55,106 nucleotides of DNA, from positions 1 to 55,106 of the forward strand of contig CAAGHO010000045.1 in assembly GCA_900769695.1 (NCBI GenBank), given 5' to 3'. The DNA is from Bacilli bacterium (GTDB lineage Bacteria > Bacillota_I > Bacilli_A > RF39 > UBA660). The notes under the pieces are model-generated. The model did no database searches, had not been told where the DNA came from, and saw nothing but the letters and a program-made list of their open reading frames with translations. This document shows positions 25,953 to 35,868 of the stretch, one piece after another (the stretch's first letter is position 1; each line of letters starts with the position of its first letter). Position numbers and translations under genes: made by a program.

Positions 25953-28900
25953 TATTTGTTTTTCCTCCTATAAACATAAACATCAAACACACCTTTTGAT
26001 TCTAGCTTAATTTCTTTAACAGTTTTACCATTTAAAACTATTTCATTTTTAGAGTCAAATATCACTTTAATGTTATATGTTGCATCCATATACTTATAAT
26101 TTATTTCATAATTTCCAATACTAGAAGATATTTTTTCATCTAATTTCAAAATAGAACCATGTCGTTTAAATCCTAAAATCTCTTCAATTCCAACACGATA
26201 ATACCATGCAGCTGAACCTGTATACCAAGTCCATCCACCTCTAGCTTTAAAGTATGAAGATGAATAAATATCTGCCGCAACTACATATGGTTCAACCTTA
26301 TATATATCAGCAATATCTTTATTCAAACTTCTATTAATAGGATTAATCATTTGATAATAATCATAAGCTCTTGCTTTATAACCAGCTTTAATTAAAGCCA
26401 TAATATACCATGAAGTTGCATGAGTATATTGCCCACCATTCTCACGAATTCCTTTTGGATAGCTTTTAATATACCCTGGATTATTAAGTGATTTATCAAA
26501 AGCAGGATCTAATAATTTTATTATTTTAGCATCTTTATCAACTAAATTTTTTTCAACAGAATCAACAATCATATCGTACTTATCTTTATCTGCCACTCCA
26601 CTTAATATCGAAAAAGCTTGTGAAATCAAATCAATCTTACACTCTTTATTTTTGTAACTTCCTAGTTTATCACCATTATCAAAATAGGCTCTTAAATAGT
26701 AATCTTTATCAAAACCATTTGTATTTAAATTTTTCTTTAATTCTTTATTAAATTCTTCATATTTTAAAGTATCTATTTCTAAATCTTCACTGTAGTTTAT
26801 GATAACTTTAGTAAATTTATCTATTATTTCATATAAGAAGAAACCTAACCAAACACTCTCACCTTTACCTTTAATTCCAACTTTATTCATACCATCATTC
26901 CAGTCACCGCCACCCATTAAAGGTAGGCCGTGGATTCCAATTTGACTCATAGAATAGTTGATTGCTAAAAGACAATGATTAAATAATGTATCTTCTTTTT
27001 CAGTGTAATTAAAACTAATACCACGTTCAGCTTCATGTAAAGTTAATTCCTCACCATAAATATATGGAACCATTTCATCTAGAATACTGTAATCATCTGT
27101 TACATCTAGATAGTGAATAGTTGCATAAACTAACCATAAATAATCATCTTTATATCTACTTCTTAAACCAAAACGATTAGCTTCATGCCACCAATGAAGA
27201 ACATCTCCTTGTTCAAATTGATGAGAAGCATTAATGAGAATTTGAGTTTTTGTAAATTCAGGATTAACAATACAAATATTCATCGCATCTTGTAACTGGT
27301 CTCTATAACCAAAGGCTCCACTTACCTGATAAAAACCAGCACGTGCCATAATTCTTGATGATAAAGCTTGATATAAGTACCATCCATTTAACATATAGTC
27401 AAGACTCGGATTAGATGTTTTTACTTGAATATTTCCTAGTAATCTATCCCATTTTTTCTTCACCATATCAAGTTCAATTAAACAGTTATCGACTATACTA
27501 TAATGGTAAATTAAATCTTGAAGTTTTCTTTCATTTCTTGCACATCCTAAAGTAAATACAACCATCTTTTCACTGTTTGGTTTGATTTCAATAGAGTTAG
27601 TTATACTTTTTACTAGAATACGATTATCTTCACAAGAGGTAATCTTTTCAGATGATGACATAAAAACATCAACATCGCTAAAATTAATACTATAAACATT
27701 TCTAAGTTTTAAATAATTATTATCTGAAAATAACTCAGATAAAATATGTCTACTAGTTTTCTCTTCAAAATTTCCCAAAGTCGGATTCATATAATAAGTA
27801 AGATCAATTTTTGCTGTTTCATTTGTTTTATTTGTTAATGAGACTAAATAAATCTTAACACTATCAGTCCTTGCGACAAATTCAGTAACTTTTGTTTTTA
27901 AACTATCTGTTTCAGATTCTAAAATACTGTAACCAAAACCATGAGTACAAATTTCTGAATCAAAGATTTCATCATTAATAATAAATCCTTCTGATTTATC
28001 ATTTAAAATCATTTCATTAGTCCAAGATGTTATCTTATACTCTCCACTATTATACGAATAAGTATAACCACATCCATTATTAGTTACAATAGTACCAAAA
28101 TTATTATTAGAAATTACGTTAGACCAAGGAGTTGGTGTGTTTTTATTATAAATTACATATTCACGACCATTATTTTTAAAACCTCCGTAAGAATTATCAT
28201 AAGAAAGATTCAAAGGTGAAACTTGCTTTATATTGTTTTGATATGGCAATACCTTAGAAACACTTACCTTATTATTTCGTTGAAGATTATCTACCATATC
28301 TTTTAAAGATTCATTACCATTAACATCAAAATAAAGTCTAGGAACAGTTTTTAATAAGGTTAATTCATCTCTTGTAACATCTTTTAAATCAATAATGGTA
28401 ACAGCTCCAGGAGTATGATAAAAACTATTTAAGGTATAAATGTGATATAATTCTTCTTCTATTTTTTGTCTAATAAGTTTAGCTGATTTATACTCTTCAC
28501 TATTTAGAATAATAATATCAACGAATATAGATTTATTTTTAAAATATTCAAAAGCCTTTAGTAGTTCCATAACAAATGATAAGTTATTAATATTTTTAAT
28601 ATTTACTAAAATAATTGGCCTATCCCCACTAACTCCAAATTTCCATAAACTGCTTTGAGACAAAGCATTTTCTCTTAAAATATCTTTTCTTGAGGAAGAA
28701 ACAGAAATCCTAGTTGTTTGATATAGATAATTTAGCATTGTATTAAATATGCGCATATCTTCCCCACTTAGATTAGAAACTTTGGTATTAATTATGTTTG
28801 ATACACTTGCTACTTTGAAGGCATTTTCAATACTCATCTTATCATTATATGAAGAAATAATATCATTTAATTGTTCCATACTTCTACCAAATCCACTGAT

Positions 28901-31900
28901 AAAATATACTTCTTTTTGACCATTAGATTCTATACAAATAGAATTTCTTAAAGCCATCACAGGTTCAATATTAGCACCAACATGATTAGTTAATTTAATA
29001 TCTAATGCCTTAGGATTTTGATATGAATAACCTCTACCAACAAAGTTGAATCTATCTGTTTCATAGCTATATTCATCTAAAGGATTATCAATTATAAGTC
29101 TATTTAACATATAACTAGTAGCGCCTTCATCTCTACTAACTCTTTTAGTAACTAAAGAATTAGAATCACTAAGATATTTAGACTCTAAAAACATACTATT
29201 AAAAACACGATGAGCAACATCTTGAGGATTTTCTGATAAAATTGGCTCAGTATATGAAGTTAGTTCTAATCTTTTAGGTTTATCAGAATTATTAATAAAT
29301 GTAAGCTTTCTTATTTCAGCATTATGGGAAGATGCAACAACAATCTCTGTCTTTGTTGTTATTGGACCATCTTTTCTAATATATTTAATTTTATCTGATG
29401 CAAAAACAACTTCATAATAGTCTGACTTTTTATTTAGAGGTGCAAAAGTATTAGACCAGATTTTTTTAGTATCTAAATCTTTTATATAGAAAAACATACC
29501 ATAATCTTGTTCTGTAATTTTTCGATATCTGTTTAATTGTAAGGTACGATATCTTGAAAAACTATCTCCTCTATCATTCATAAGTAGACAGTACTTTTTA
29601 TTTGATAAAACACTAACTTCAGGCATATCAGAAATATATGAAAAACTTCTAATATCATTTTCGATTACTTCTTTTTCATAATTGTACTTTTTATATTTTG
29701 AAATTTTCATATCTATATCTGCTTTTACTTGAACTTTTTCTTTTAATAAGATTTCAAAGGTTTTAACAAAAACATTTTCATGAAAATATTCTTTCATAAC
29801 GTCATTTTTTAAATAGTTGGTAATTCCCATTAAACTCATTCCTTGATGATGAGCATAACAAGCCCTTACGATTCCTTCATTTGATAAATCATAAGCTTCA
29901 TAGAAACCATATTTTGAAAACATACCTAACTTTTTGAACTTTAATGTATTATTATATATTTCTTTTGGATATAATTCTAACTCCATCAAAGTTGAATATG
30001 GAGAAATTACTATTCTTTCATTTAATTCCTCTCTAGATTTTAAATATGGAACTGCAAAACTATGATATTTATAGTTTAGAGAATTATCAAGTTCATTATA
30101 GGCTGATTCACTAATTCCAAAAGGAAGATTTTTATCAACAGATTCCATATATTCTTTTTGACAGATATAGGCAAATGAATATGATTCATCTAGTAATGTA
30201 TTAGGATAATTTTTCATAAATAAGAAAGGCATATAATATTCAAATGCTGTTCCAGACCATGAAATAAGTCCTTTGTGATTTTTATATGTAGTTAATGATT
30301 TATCTAGACAAAACCAATGTTTACTTGGAACATCACCTTTAGCGATTGCTATAAAGCTAGTAAGACGTGATTCTGATGCAAATTTGTTGTAGTTATATGA
30401 TGAAATATGATTTTCAGAAACATCATAACCTATACTTAATACTGATGTTTTAGTGTAAAGTTTTTTAAAGTTGGTGTTTTTAATTAATCTCTCGATTTTT
30501 TCTTTTAAAACTTCATGGTAATCATCACTTACAAATGTTAAAGCGATTATTAAAGAGGCAATAAGATTACCAGAATCAACCGTAGAAATAAATTTTGGAT
30601 TTAAAACTTCCATAGTTTTAATGTTATACCAATTATATAAATGTCCATGCCACTTTTCTAACTTAGACACTGACTCTATTATTTTTTCAAGATAGTCTAT
30701 AGCTTCATTCTTAGAAATAAAACCTAAATTATATGCAGAAATAATACTGGTAATTGAGAAACCTATATCTGTGGGAGAAGTTCTAAAATCAAGTTTTTCG
30801 TCTCTGTTTTCCTGATAATTATCAGGTATTAAATAATTATATTCCTCACGTAAATTTTCTTTGAAATAATTCCATGTTTTTAAGGCTATATCTTCAATAA
30901 CAGCATCTTCTTTAGAATTTAGTTTTTTTTCTTTTTTGAAATCTTTACTAATTAAATAAGTAACAAAAGGAGCTGATATAAAAATTAATCCAACAACAAA
31001 CATTGATATATTTTTTGTAAGTATTGATACTATCAAAAGAATTAAACCAGTTATTAAATTAACACTAAAATTAAAACAGTAAGTTTTCAAATCAAATTTA
31101 GCTGTTTTCGCAACTTCTTCAGCTGTAATCCAATTAAGTAAATTTTTATGAGAAATCTTCATTCTATAAATAGATCTTATAAAAGCATCTAAATATAATT
31201 TTGTGTAATAAGGTATAGTTGCAAAAACAACATATGCTCGTAATAGAATAGCTTTGCCACCAAACATTAGATTCTTATAATAGACTGTTTTTAACTTATT
31301 GTCTTTTAAATATAATTTACTCTTCAAAAATGAAACAATAGAAAAAGCTATTATAAGTAGAATATAAATAAACCAAACAAGCTTGTTCTTACAAATAGTA
31401 ATATTAAGAAGAATTATTATAAATAATGCCAAAGATAAAAACATTCTTGCAACGTTATCAAAAATCTTAAATCTTTCTAAAGGATTAGTAGGATTAACTT
31501 CTTTTTCTCCTTTATAATTTTTCACCTTAGGAAACATATAACTAAGAATCTGAACGTCTCCTCTAGCCCATCTATGCTGTCTAGATGTATCTACTAAAAA
31601 CTTTGATGGAAAATCGTCAATAAACTCTATATCAGAAACATAAGCACAGCGTAAATAACTACCCTCAAGTAAATCATGTGACAAAATTAAATTATCTGGA
31701 AATCTTTCATACAAAAGTTTATCAAAAACATCTAAATCATAAATTCCTTTACCAACAAAACTTCCTTCTTTAAATAAATCTTGATAAATATTTGGAATAG
31801 ATGATGTATAAGTATCAAACCCTCCAATTCCCGCAAAAATTTGTGAATATAGTGATCTATTAGTTGATTCTATGTCAGTAGAAATACGAGGTTGCATAAG

Positions 31901-33601
31901 AGCATATCCTTTAACTACCTTTGTTTCTTCTTTGTTAAGAATTGGCCTATTTAAAGGATGAGCCATACAACCAACTAAATTAAGAATAGAATTTAAGACT
32001 GGCTCTGTATCAGTATCTAAAGTTATTACATATTTTATTTTTAATGATGTATTTTCTAAAGTATTGACATTAAAATACTTTTTTAAATCTTTTTTGGAAA
32101 GTTTATTTAACAAAATTCTATTAAATTGAAGAATAGCCCCTCTTTTTCTTTCATAACCTAAGTAGCTGTTTTCACTGTCATTATAGATTCTTTTACGATA
32201 AACAAAATAGAATAAGTCTTTTTTATATTTTTTATTTAATTTAGAAGCATATTCTAATCCAAAAGTAGAAACTTCTTTATCATAGTCTTCAACTTCTTTT
32301 GAACTTTTCTTAACATCTCCTAATAAAGTAAAGTATAAATTATCACTTTTATTTATTAAATAAAAAGTTTCTAATTTATCAAACATTTCCTTAACTTTAG
32401 TTGTATCAGAAATAATGGTTGGTATTACAATCATTGTTGAGTTTTCTTCAGGTATTCCCTTTAAATAGTTTAATTTACAAAGTACTCCTGTTTTCACAAA
32501 CTTTTCTAAAGTCAAGTTAACTACTTGAATTACTAATTGACTAGTAGGAATAATTAGTATCAAAAATCCTAAAATTCTATTTGGAATAAAAATCATTGAT
32601 AATAAAAAACTAAAAATAATACTAAAAATGATTACAGAAAAAATATACAAAATCATTTTTAAAGTATTTTCTTTTTCTTTAAATAAAGAAAAACCAATAT
32701 GATAATTATTATCAGAGTTATCAGAATATAATTTAGAAACATATTCGTATTCAGTTATCTTATTTTTTCTAGATAATTTAATTATTTTATTTCTGTATAT
32801 ATTTTTAGATTCAGATGTCATCTTAAAATAAACTTCATCATCAAGTAATAGCTTCTCACATTTACTAACGCTTGAATAAATACTTTCTACATCATACAAC
32901 ATAATATCTTTGATATTTGTAAATAAATTAGAAATCAAAACAGTATCATCTATTTGTTCTTGATATACACTATTTAAAATATCTTTAAGACTTACATTCT
33001 TTTCTTCTAGTTTCTCATTAAAATTCTTAAAAAATTCTTTTGCTTTAGTACCTAATTCTTTTAACTGATTATTAACTTCAAAGGCATAATAGTAATCTTT
33101 TATTGGATTAAATTGTTTTGATATAAAATCATCTATACTAATTTTTTCTTTATTAGAAAGTGATAAAATAATTTTAGATACTGAATCTTTCATTAAAAAT
33201 TGATTATAATTCTTTTTACAAAGTTCACTTAATCTTACATTATATATTCCTATTAAAATTACTTTTGTCATTGATAATTCTTGATAAGAAAAATAATATT
33301 TATTTTTTCTTTGATATGAATTTAATTCTTTTACTAATAACTTATAATTAACATTGTAATTATTTCTTATAACAATTTCATTTATAGCTTTATATATTTC
33401 TTTTGATTTTTTTAATTTCTTAGAAAGAAATTTATTGCCAACAATGTCATTTTTATATTCAACTACTAAATAAAAATTATCTATTAACCATTCATTAACA
33501 ATTCCAACATTATCATGTTGTTTTACCTTTTCAACTAAAAATTTGTAATATTTAGAAATTATTTCATAATCTTTAATAAATTTATTTAGTAATCTAGTCA
33601 T
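25952..33601 (-). CDS. Giant GT84/GH94-type protein, cyclic beta-glucan synthase-like
   Basis: 2549 residues, resembling NdvB/ChvB cyclic beta-1,2-glucan synthases. Order: an N-terminal region of about 310 residues; membrane helices (about 310-370); a glycosyltransferase with TLDTDTEP (near 530) and the processive-enzyme motif QHRWARGD (near 679); more helices (about 715-890); a glycoamylase-like domain with RTSPTDIG (near 942); two GH94-type sandwich regions; and a GH94 catalytic domain with GGGDWNDGM (near 2230, the Asp being the usual general acid), NGGQYTHATSW (near 2387) and RGGWTWYTGSAAW (near 2457). The 30-residue motif order is intact, with no frameshift. It could instead be a phosphorylase for linear beta-glucans. 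Its stop overlaps the pgi start. Confidence 0.88.
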   Translation of the reverse strand: MTRLLNKFIKDYEIISKYYKFLVEKVKQHDNVGIVNEWLIDNFYLVVEYKNDIVGNKFLSKKLKKSKEIYKAINEIVIRNNYNVNYKLLVKELNSYQRKNKYYFSYQELSMTKVILIGIYNVRLSELCKKNYNQFLMKDSVSKIILSLSNKEKISIDDFISKQFNPIKDYYYAFEVNNQLKELGTKAKEFFKNFNEKLEEKNVSLKDILNSVYQEQIDDTVLISNLFTNIKDIMLYDVESIYSSVSKCEKLLLDDEVYFKMTSESKNIYRNKIIKLSRKNKITEYEYVSKLYSDNSDNNYHIGFSLFKEKENTLKMILYIFSVIIFSIIFSFLLSMIFIPNRILGFLILIIPTSQLVIQVVNLTLEKFVKTGVLCKLNYLKGIPEENSTMIVIPTIISDTTKVKEMFDKLETFYLINKSDNLYFTLLGDVKKSSKEVEDYDKEVSTFGLEYASKLNKKYKKDLFYFVYRKRIYNDSENSYLGYERKRGAILQFNRILLNKLSKKDLKKYFNVNTLENTSLKIKYVITLDTDTEPVLNSILNLVGCMAHPLNRPILNKEETKVVKGYALMQPRISTDIESTNRSLYSQIFAGIGGFDTYTSSIPNIYQDLFKEGSFVGKGIYDLDVFDKLLYERFPDNLILSHDLLEGSYLRCAYVSDIEFIDDFPSKFLVDTSRQHRWARGDVQILSYMFPKVKNYKGEKEVNPTNPLERFKIFDNVARMFLSLALFIIILLNITICKNKLVWFIYILLIIAFSIVSFLKSKLYLKDNKLKTVYYKNLMFGGKAILLRAYVVFATIPYYTKLYLDAFIRSIYRMKISHKNLLNWITAEEVAKTAKFDLKTYCFNFSVNLITGLILLIVSILTKNISMFVVGLIFISAPFVTYLISKDFKKEKKLNSKEDAVIEDIALKTWNYFKENLREEYNYLIPDNYQENRDEKLDFRTSPTDIGFSITSIISAYNLGFISKNEAIDYLEKIIESVSKLEKWHGHLYNWYNIKTMEVLNPKFISTVDSGNLIASLIIALTFVSDDYHEVLKEKIERLIKNTNFKKLYTKTSVLSIGYDVSENHISSYNYNKFASESRLTSFIAIAKGDVPSKHWFCLDKSLTTYKNHKGLISWSGTAFEYYMPFLFMKNYPNTLLDESYSFAYICQKEYMESVDKNLPFGISESAYNELDNSLNYKYHSFAVPYLKSREELNERIVISPYSTLMELELYPKEIYNNTLKFKKLGMFSKYGFYEAYDLSNEGIVRACYAHHQGMSLMGITNYLKNDVMKEYFHENVFVKTFEILLKEKVQVKADIDMKISKYKKYNYEKEVIENDIRSFSYISDMPEVSVLSNKKYCLLMNDRGDSFSRYRTLQLNRYRKITEQDYGMFFYIKDLDTKKIWSNTFAPLNKKSDYYEVVFASDKIKYIRKDGPITTKTEIVVASSHNAEIRKLTFINNSDKPKRLELTSYTEPILSENPQDVAHRVFNSMFLESKYLSDSNSLVTKRVSRDEGATSYMLNRLIIDNPLDEYSYETDRFNFVGRGYSYQNPKALDIKLTNHVGANIEPVMALRNSICIESNGQKEVYFISGFGRSMEQLNDIISSYNDKMSIENAFKVASVSNIINTKVSNLSGEDMRIFNTMLNYLYQTTRISVSSSRKDILRENALSQSSLWKFGVSGDRPIILVNIKNINNLSFVMELLKAFEYFKNKSIFVDIIILNSEEYKSAKLIRQKIEEELYHIYTLNSFYHTPGAVTIIDLKDVTRDELTLLKTVPRLYFDVNGNESLKDMVDNLQRNNKVSVSKVLPYQNNIKQVSPLNLSYDNSYGGFKNNGREYVIYNKNTPTPWSNVISNNNFGTIVTNNGCGYTYSYNSGEYKITSWTNEMILNDKSEGFIINDEIFDSEICTHGFGYSILESETDSLKTKVTEFVARTDSVKIYLVSLTNKTNETAKIDLTYYMNPTLGNFEEKTSRHILSELFSDNNYLKLRNVYSINFSDVDVFMSSSEKITSCEDNRILVKSITNSIEIKPNSEKMVVFTLGCARNERKLQDLIYHYSIVDNCLIELDMVKKKWDRLLGNIQVKTSNPSLDYMLNGWYLYQALSSRIMARAGFYQVSGAFGYRDQLQDAMNICIVNPEFTKTQILINASHQFEQGDVLHWWHEANRFGLRSRYKDDYLWLVYATIHYLDVTDDYSILDEMVPYIYGEELTLHEAERGISFNYTEKEDTLFNHCLLAINYSMSQIGIHGLPLMGGGDWNDGMNKVGIKGKGESVWLGFFLYEIIDKFTKVIINYSEDLEIDTLKYEEFNKELKKNLNTNGFDKDYYLRAYFDNGDKLGSYKNKECKIDLISQAFSILSGVADKDKYDMIVDSVEKNLVDKDAKIIKLLDPAFDKSLNNPGYIKSYPKGIRENGGQYTHATSWYIMALIKAGYKARAYDYYQMINPINRSLNKDIADIYKVEPYVVAADIYSSSYFKARGGWTWYTGSAAWYYRVGIEEILGFKRHGSILKLDEKISSSIGNYEINYKYMDATYNIKVIFDSKNEIVLNGKTVKEIKLESKGVFDVYVYRRKNK

Positions 33602-33630
33602 ATATCAAAACACTCCCATCTTTTAAAATC

Positions 33631-33659
33631 ATTATATCATGAAAGCTAATTTTGATAAA
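33631..33659 (-). promoter_or_regulatory. Promoter of the glucan synthase-like gene
   Basis: Minus-strand TTATCA, 17 bases ending in TGA, then perfect TATAAT (33631-33636). GGGAGTG follows before the ATG at 33601. Confidence 0.5.
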
Positions 33660-33667
33660 GAAAAACA

Positions 33668-33694
33668 CAAAAAAACCTTTGCTATACAAAGGTT
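33668..33694 (-). terminator. Terminator of tRNA-Ser(GCT)
   Basis: Minus-strand AACCTTTG/CAAAGGTT stem, five-base loop, then a T run. Confidence 0.85.
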
Positions 33695-33703
33695 AATTTC
33701 TAA

Positions 33704-33794
33704 TGGCGGAGACAGAGAGATTTGAACTCTCGCGCCAGTTGCCCGACCTACACCCTTAGCAGGGGCGCCTCTTCAGCCTCTTGAGTATGTCTCC
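33704..33794 (-). tRNA. tRNA-Ser (anticodon GCT)
   Basis: Long variable arm, anticodon loop CTGCTAA, acceptor GGAGACA/TGTCTCC, G discriminator, CCA encoded. A single-gene unit with its own promoter and terminator. Confidence 0.95.
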
Positions 33795-33807
33795 AACTGC
33801 ACTTATA

Positions 33808-33836
33808 ATATTACATGATAATTAAAGTGATGTCAA
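33808..33836 (-). promoter_or_regulatory. Promoter of tRNA-Ser(GCT)
   Basis: Minus-strand TTGACA (33831-33836), 17 bases, TAATAT (33808-33813). The -35 lies just past the terminator of the upstream tRNA unit. Confidence 0.85.
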
Positions 33837-33840
33837 CATT

Positions 33841-33871
33841 TTTTTAAAAGAAAAACTCCGATACGGAGTTT
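33841..33871 (-). terminator. Terminator of the Ile-Asn-Glu tRNA unit
   Basis: Minus-strand AAACTCCG/CGGAGTTT stem with a TAT loop, then TTCTTTT. Confidence 0.85.
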
Positions 33872-33881
33872 ACTGCATATT

Positions 33882-33958
33882 TGGTGACCAGTACGGAATT
33901 CGAATCCGTGAATGCTGCCGTGAAAGGGCAGTGTGTTAAGCCACTTCACCAACTGGCC
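33882..33958 (-). tRNA. tRNA-Glu (anticodon TTC)
   Basis: Anticodon loop CTTTCAC, acceptor GGCCAGT/ACTGGTC with one G-T pair, CCA encoded. Last of a three-gene unit. Confidence 0.95.
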
Positions 33959-33966
33959 AAAATAAA

Positions 33967-34043
33967 TGGCGCCCCAACTAGGACTTGAACCTAGGACCCC
34001 TTGATTAACAGTCAAGTGCTCTAACCAACTGAGCTATTGAGGC
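33967..34043 (-). tRNA. tRNA-Asn (anticodon GTT)
   Basis: Anticodon loop CTGTTAA, acceptor GCCTCAA/TTGGGGC, G discriminator, CCA encoded. Confidence 0.95.
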
Positions 34044-34051
34044 AATATTAA

Positions 34052-34128
<77 letters not shown>

Positions 34129-34149
34129 ATTAATAATTGGTACTTTTTC

Positions 34150-34178
34150 ATTTTACCCTACTTTTTAAAATAATGCAA
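34150..34178 (-). promoter_or_regulatory. Promoter of the Ile-Asn-Glu tRNA unit
   Basis: Minus-strand TTGCAT (34173-34178), 17 bases, TAAAAT (34150-34155). Confidence 0.7.
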
Positions 34179-34320
34179 GTAAAATTTTAATATTTTTGCA
34201 AGTTGCATTTATAGATTACTATAAATTATGTAATAAATCAAGATTTTTTTACATTTTTTTTACTTTTTGTTTTTTATTACGTAATTTTTATTAACAATAA
34301 AAGATTTTTTCAAAAAAATG

Positions 34321-34349
34321 TTGTCATATTACTTATTTTGAGTTATAAT
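34321..34349 (+). promoter_or_regulatory. Promoter of tRNA-Lys(CTT)
   Basis: TTGTCA (34321-34326), 17 bases, perfect TATAAT (34344-34349). The AT-rich stretch before it (34200-34320) shows poly-T runs and no gene. Confidence 0.85.
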
Positions 34350-34366
34350 CATATTACATTGTTTAT

Positions 34367-34442
34367 GGATTGTTAGCTCAGTTGGTAGAGCAACTGACTC
34401 TTAATCAGTGGGTCTAGGGTTCGAATCCCTAACAGTCCACCA
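34367..34442 (+). tRNA. tRNA-Lys (anticodon CTT)
   Basis: Acceptor GGATTGT/ACAGTCC, anticodon loop CTCTTAA, CCA encoded. It reads AAG only and is the one tRNA in the window on the plus strand. Confidence 0.95.
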
Positions 34443-34477
34443 TTTTAATAAAAACTTGGATAAACCAAGATAATTTA

Positions 34478-34520
34478 AAACTACTTTCTCATTATTTTGA
34501 AAGTAGTTTTATTTTATTAA
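34478..34520 (+). terminator. Terminator of tRNA-Lys(CTT)
   Basis: AAACTACTTTC pairs with GAAAGTAGTTT over a 10-base loop and is followed by TATTTTATT. From 34521 to 34662 I see only AT-rich sequence. Confidence 0.8.
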
Positions 34521-34662
34521 GGAAGTTGTTTATATAGATAACAAAATCATATGATTTCTGATGGTTATTAGTTTTTTGCATTCTAAAAAAACAACCACTA
34601 TTCTTGTATAGATAAAATTTCTTTTTAATTATAATTATTTTTTATAAAACTTTTAATTGAAA

Positions 34663-35181
34663 TTACTTTTGATTCAAATTTACCGAAGTTGTTTTACGTC
34701 TAAATAACGATTTAGTAAGTTTTCTAACTACAGTCTTTGGACTAGAAGTATTATCTGATTTTCTTATTTCTTTTGGTAATTTTATTTTTATGGAATTATT
34801 TTTTAATTGATAAACATTGCATAAAGAACGCACTTTAAAATTCAATAGTTTACAATGCATAATCATATTTTCAGTTTGACTTTGAGGCATAGAATTTATT
34901 TTATTTCTAATATCATTACTTTTTTCAGCAAGACTTTTACCTAATTCTATTATTTGTTCTGAAGATAAATCTTTTATATCTTTATAGTCAACAATACAAT
35001 CCATCTTTTTCAAATATTCAATAGATTCTAAATCATTAAATTTTATAAAACTATACATATCACCATTATCATTTTCAATAAATTTTAAAAATACGGACTC
35101 TGAGATAACAATATCTTCTCTTATTAAATTGTCAATATCAACTCTTTGAACATATACACAACTATCTGTTATAATTTTCAT
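34663..35181 (-). CDS. Hypothetical protein
   Basis: Not recognised. 172 residues, soluble. The N-terminal half is acidic and resembles a small alpha/beta fold (MKIITDSCVYVQRVDIDNLI, VISESVFLKFIENDNG). A helical middle follows (IIELGKSLAEKSNDIRNKIN) and a very basic tail (KTVVRKLTKSLFRRKTTSV), which might bind nucleic acid. GAGGAGG precedes the ATG and a good promoter lies upstream, so it is very likely expressed alone. Confidence 0.6.
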   Translation of the reverse strand: MKIITDSCVYVQRVDIDNLIREDIVISESVFLKFIENDNGDMYSFIKFNDLESIEYLKKMDCIVDYKDIKDLSSEQIIELGKSLAEKSNDIRNKINSMPQSQTENMIMHCKLLNFKVRSLCNVYQLKNNSIKIKLPKEIRKSDNTSSPKTVVRKLTKSLFRRKTTSVNLNQK

Positions 35182-35206
35182 TTAGATACCTCCTCAAGTA
35201 AGCTAT

Positions 35207-35235
35207 ATTTTATCACAAAATAAATAAAGTTACAA
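35207..35235 (-). promoter_or_regulatory. Promoter of the hypothetical gene at 34.7-35.2 kb
   Basis: Minus-strand TTGTAA (35230-35235), 17 bases, TAAAAT (35207-35212). Confidence 0.65.
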
Positions 35236-35259
35236 TATTTTATAAAATGAAATTTATAT

Positions 35260-35832
35260 TTATAATGTATGTCCAATTTGTCTTATAAATTCTTGAAATA
35301 GATTTTTTGAATTTTCATCATTCTTTCTTTCAGGATGCCACTCTACTCCTATTTGAAAAATACTATCATCAGTTTCTACAGCTTCAATAACGCCATCATA
35401 ACTTCTGGCAACAACTCTAAATTCTTTAGATTTTAGTACTTGTTTATGATGATAAGAATTAACTGTAATTTTAGTCTTTCCAATTATATCCTTTAATTTA
35501 GAATTCTCAATATTTATAGTATGATTGCATTTATAATGATTAAAAACATCTACTAATGTATTTTCAGTATTATAAAGAGACATAGATTGCATTCCTTGAC
35601 AAATACCTAAAAGAGGTAAATTATTATCTAATGCAAATTTAATTAAATAATCATCTAACGCACCTTTTTCATCCCCACCAGTTATTAATATTCCTCCACA
35701 GAATTTAATTAAATCTAAATTATTTTCATTAATAAGAATAGGAATTGCACCATTATTACTTACAGCATTCAAATAGTATTTATCTATTTCTTTAGTATTT
35801 TCCATTCTATTTAAAACAGCTACTAATTTCAT
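35260..35832 (-). CDS. Class I glutamine amidotransferase, peptidase C26 family
   Basis: Gamma-glutamyl hydrolase-like protein (PuuD/C26 type). The nucleophile elbow GICQGMQ lies near residue 77, and the His-Glu of the triad in EWHPE near residue 167; ILITGGDEKG precedes them. The 190 residues are shorter than PuuD (about 250). It may hydrolyse gamma-glutamyl amides. It lies 30 bases behind ddl, but a terminator separates them, and no GatD features are seen, so a part in lipid II amidation is not supported. Confidence 0.87.
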   Translation of the reverse strand: MKLVAVLNRMENTKEIDKYYLNAVSNNGAIPILINENNLDLIKFCGGILITGGDEKGALDDYLIKFALDNNLPLLGICQGMQSMSLYNTENTLVDVFNHYKCNHTINIENSKLKDIIGKTKITVNSYHHKQVLKSKEFRVVARSYDGVIEAVETDDSIFQIGVEWHPERKNDENSKNLFQEFIRQIGHTL

Positions 35833-35839
35833 AAGTAAA

Positions 35840-35868
35840 TAAAAAAAGATAGTTTGGAAGACTATCTT
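35840..35868 (-). terminator. Terminator of ddl
   Basis: Minus-strand AAGATAGT/ACTATCTT hairpin plus seven T residues; it contains the ddl stop codon. Confidence 0.8.

Noticed and set aside
34201..34320. Possible small RNA or origin in the AT-rich, T-run stretch before tRNA-Lys(CTT)
   Set aside because: No DnaA-box-like repeats, no stable hairpin with a T run and no promoter inside it; it seems simply AT-rich.
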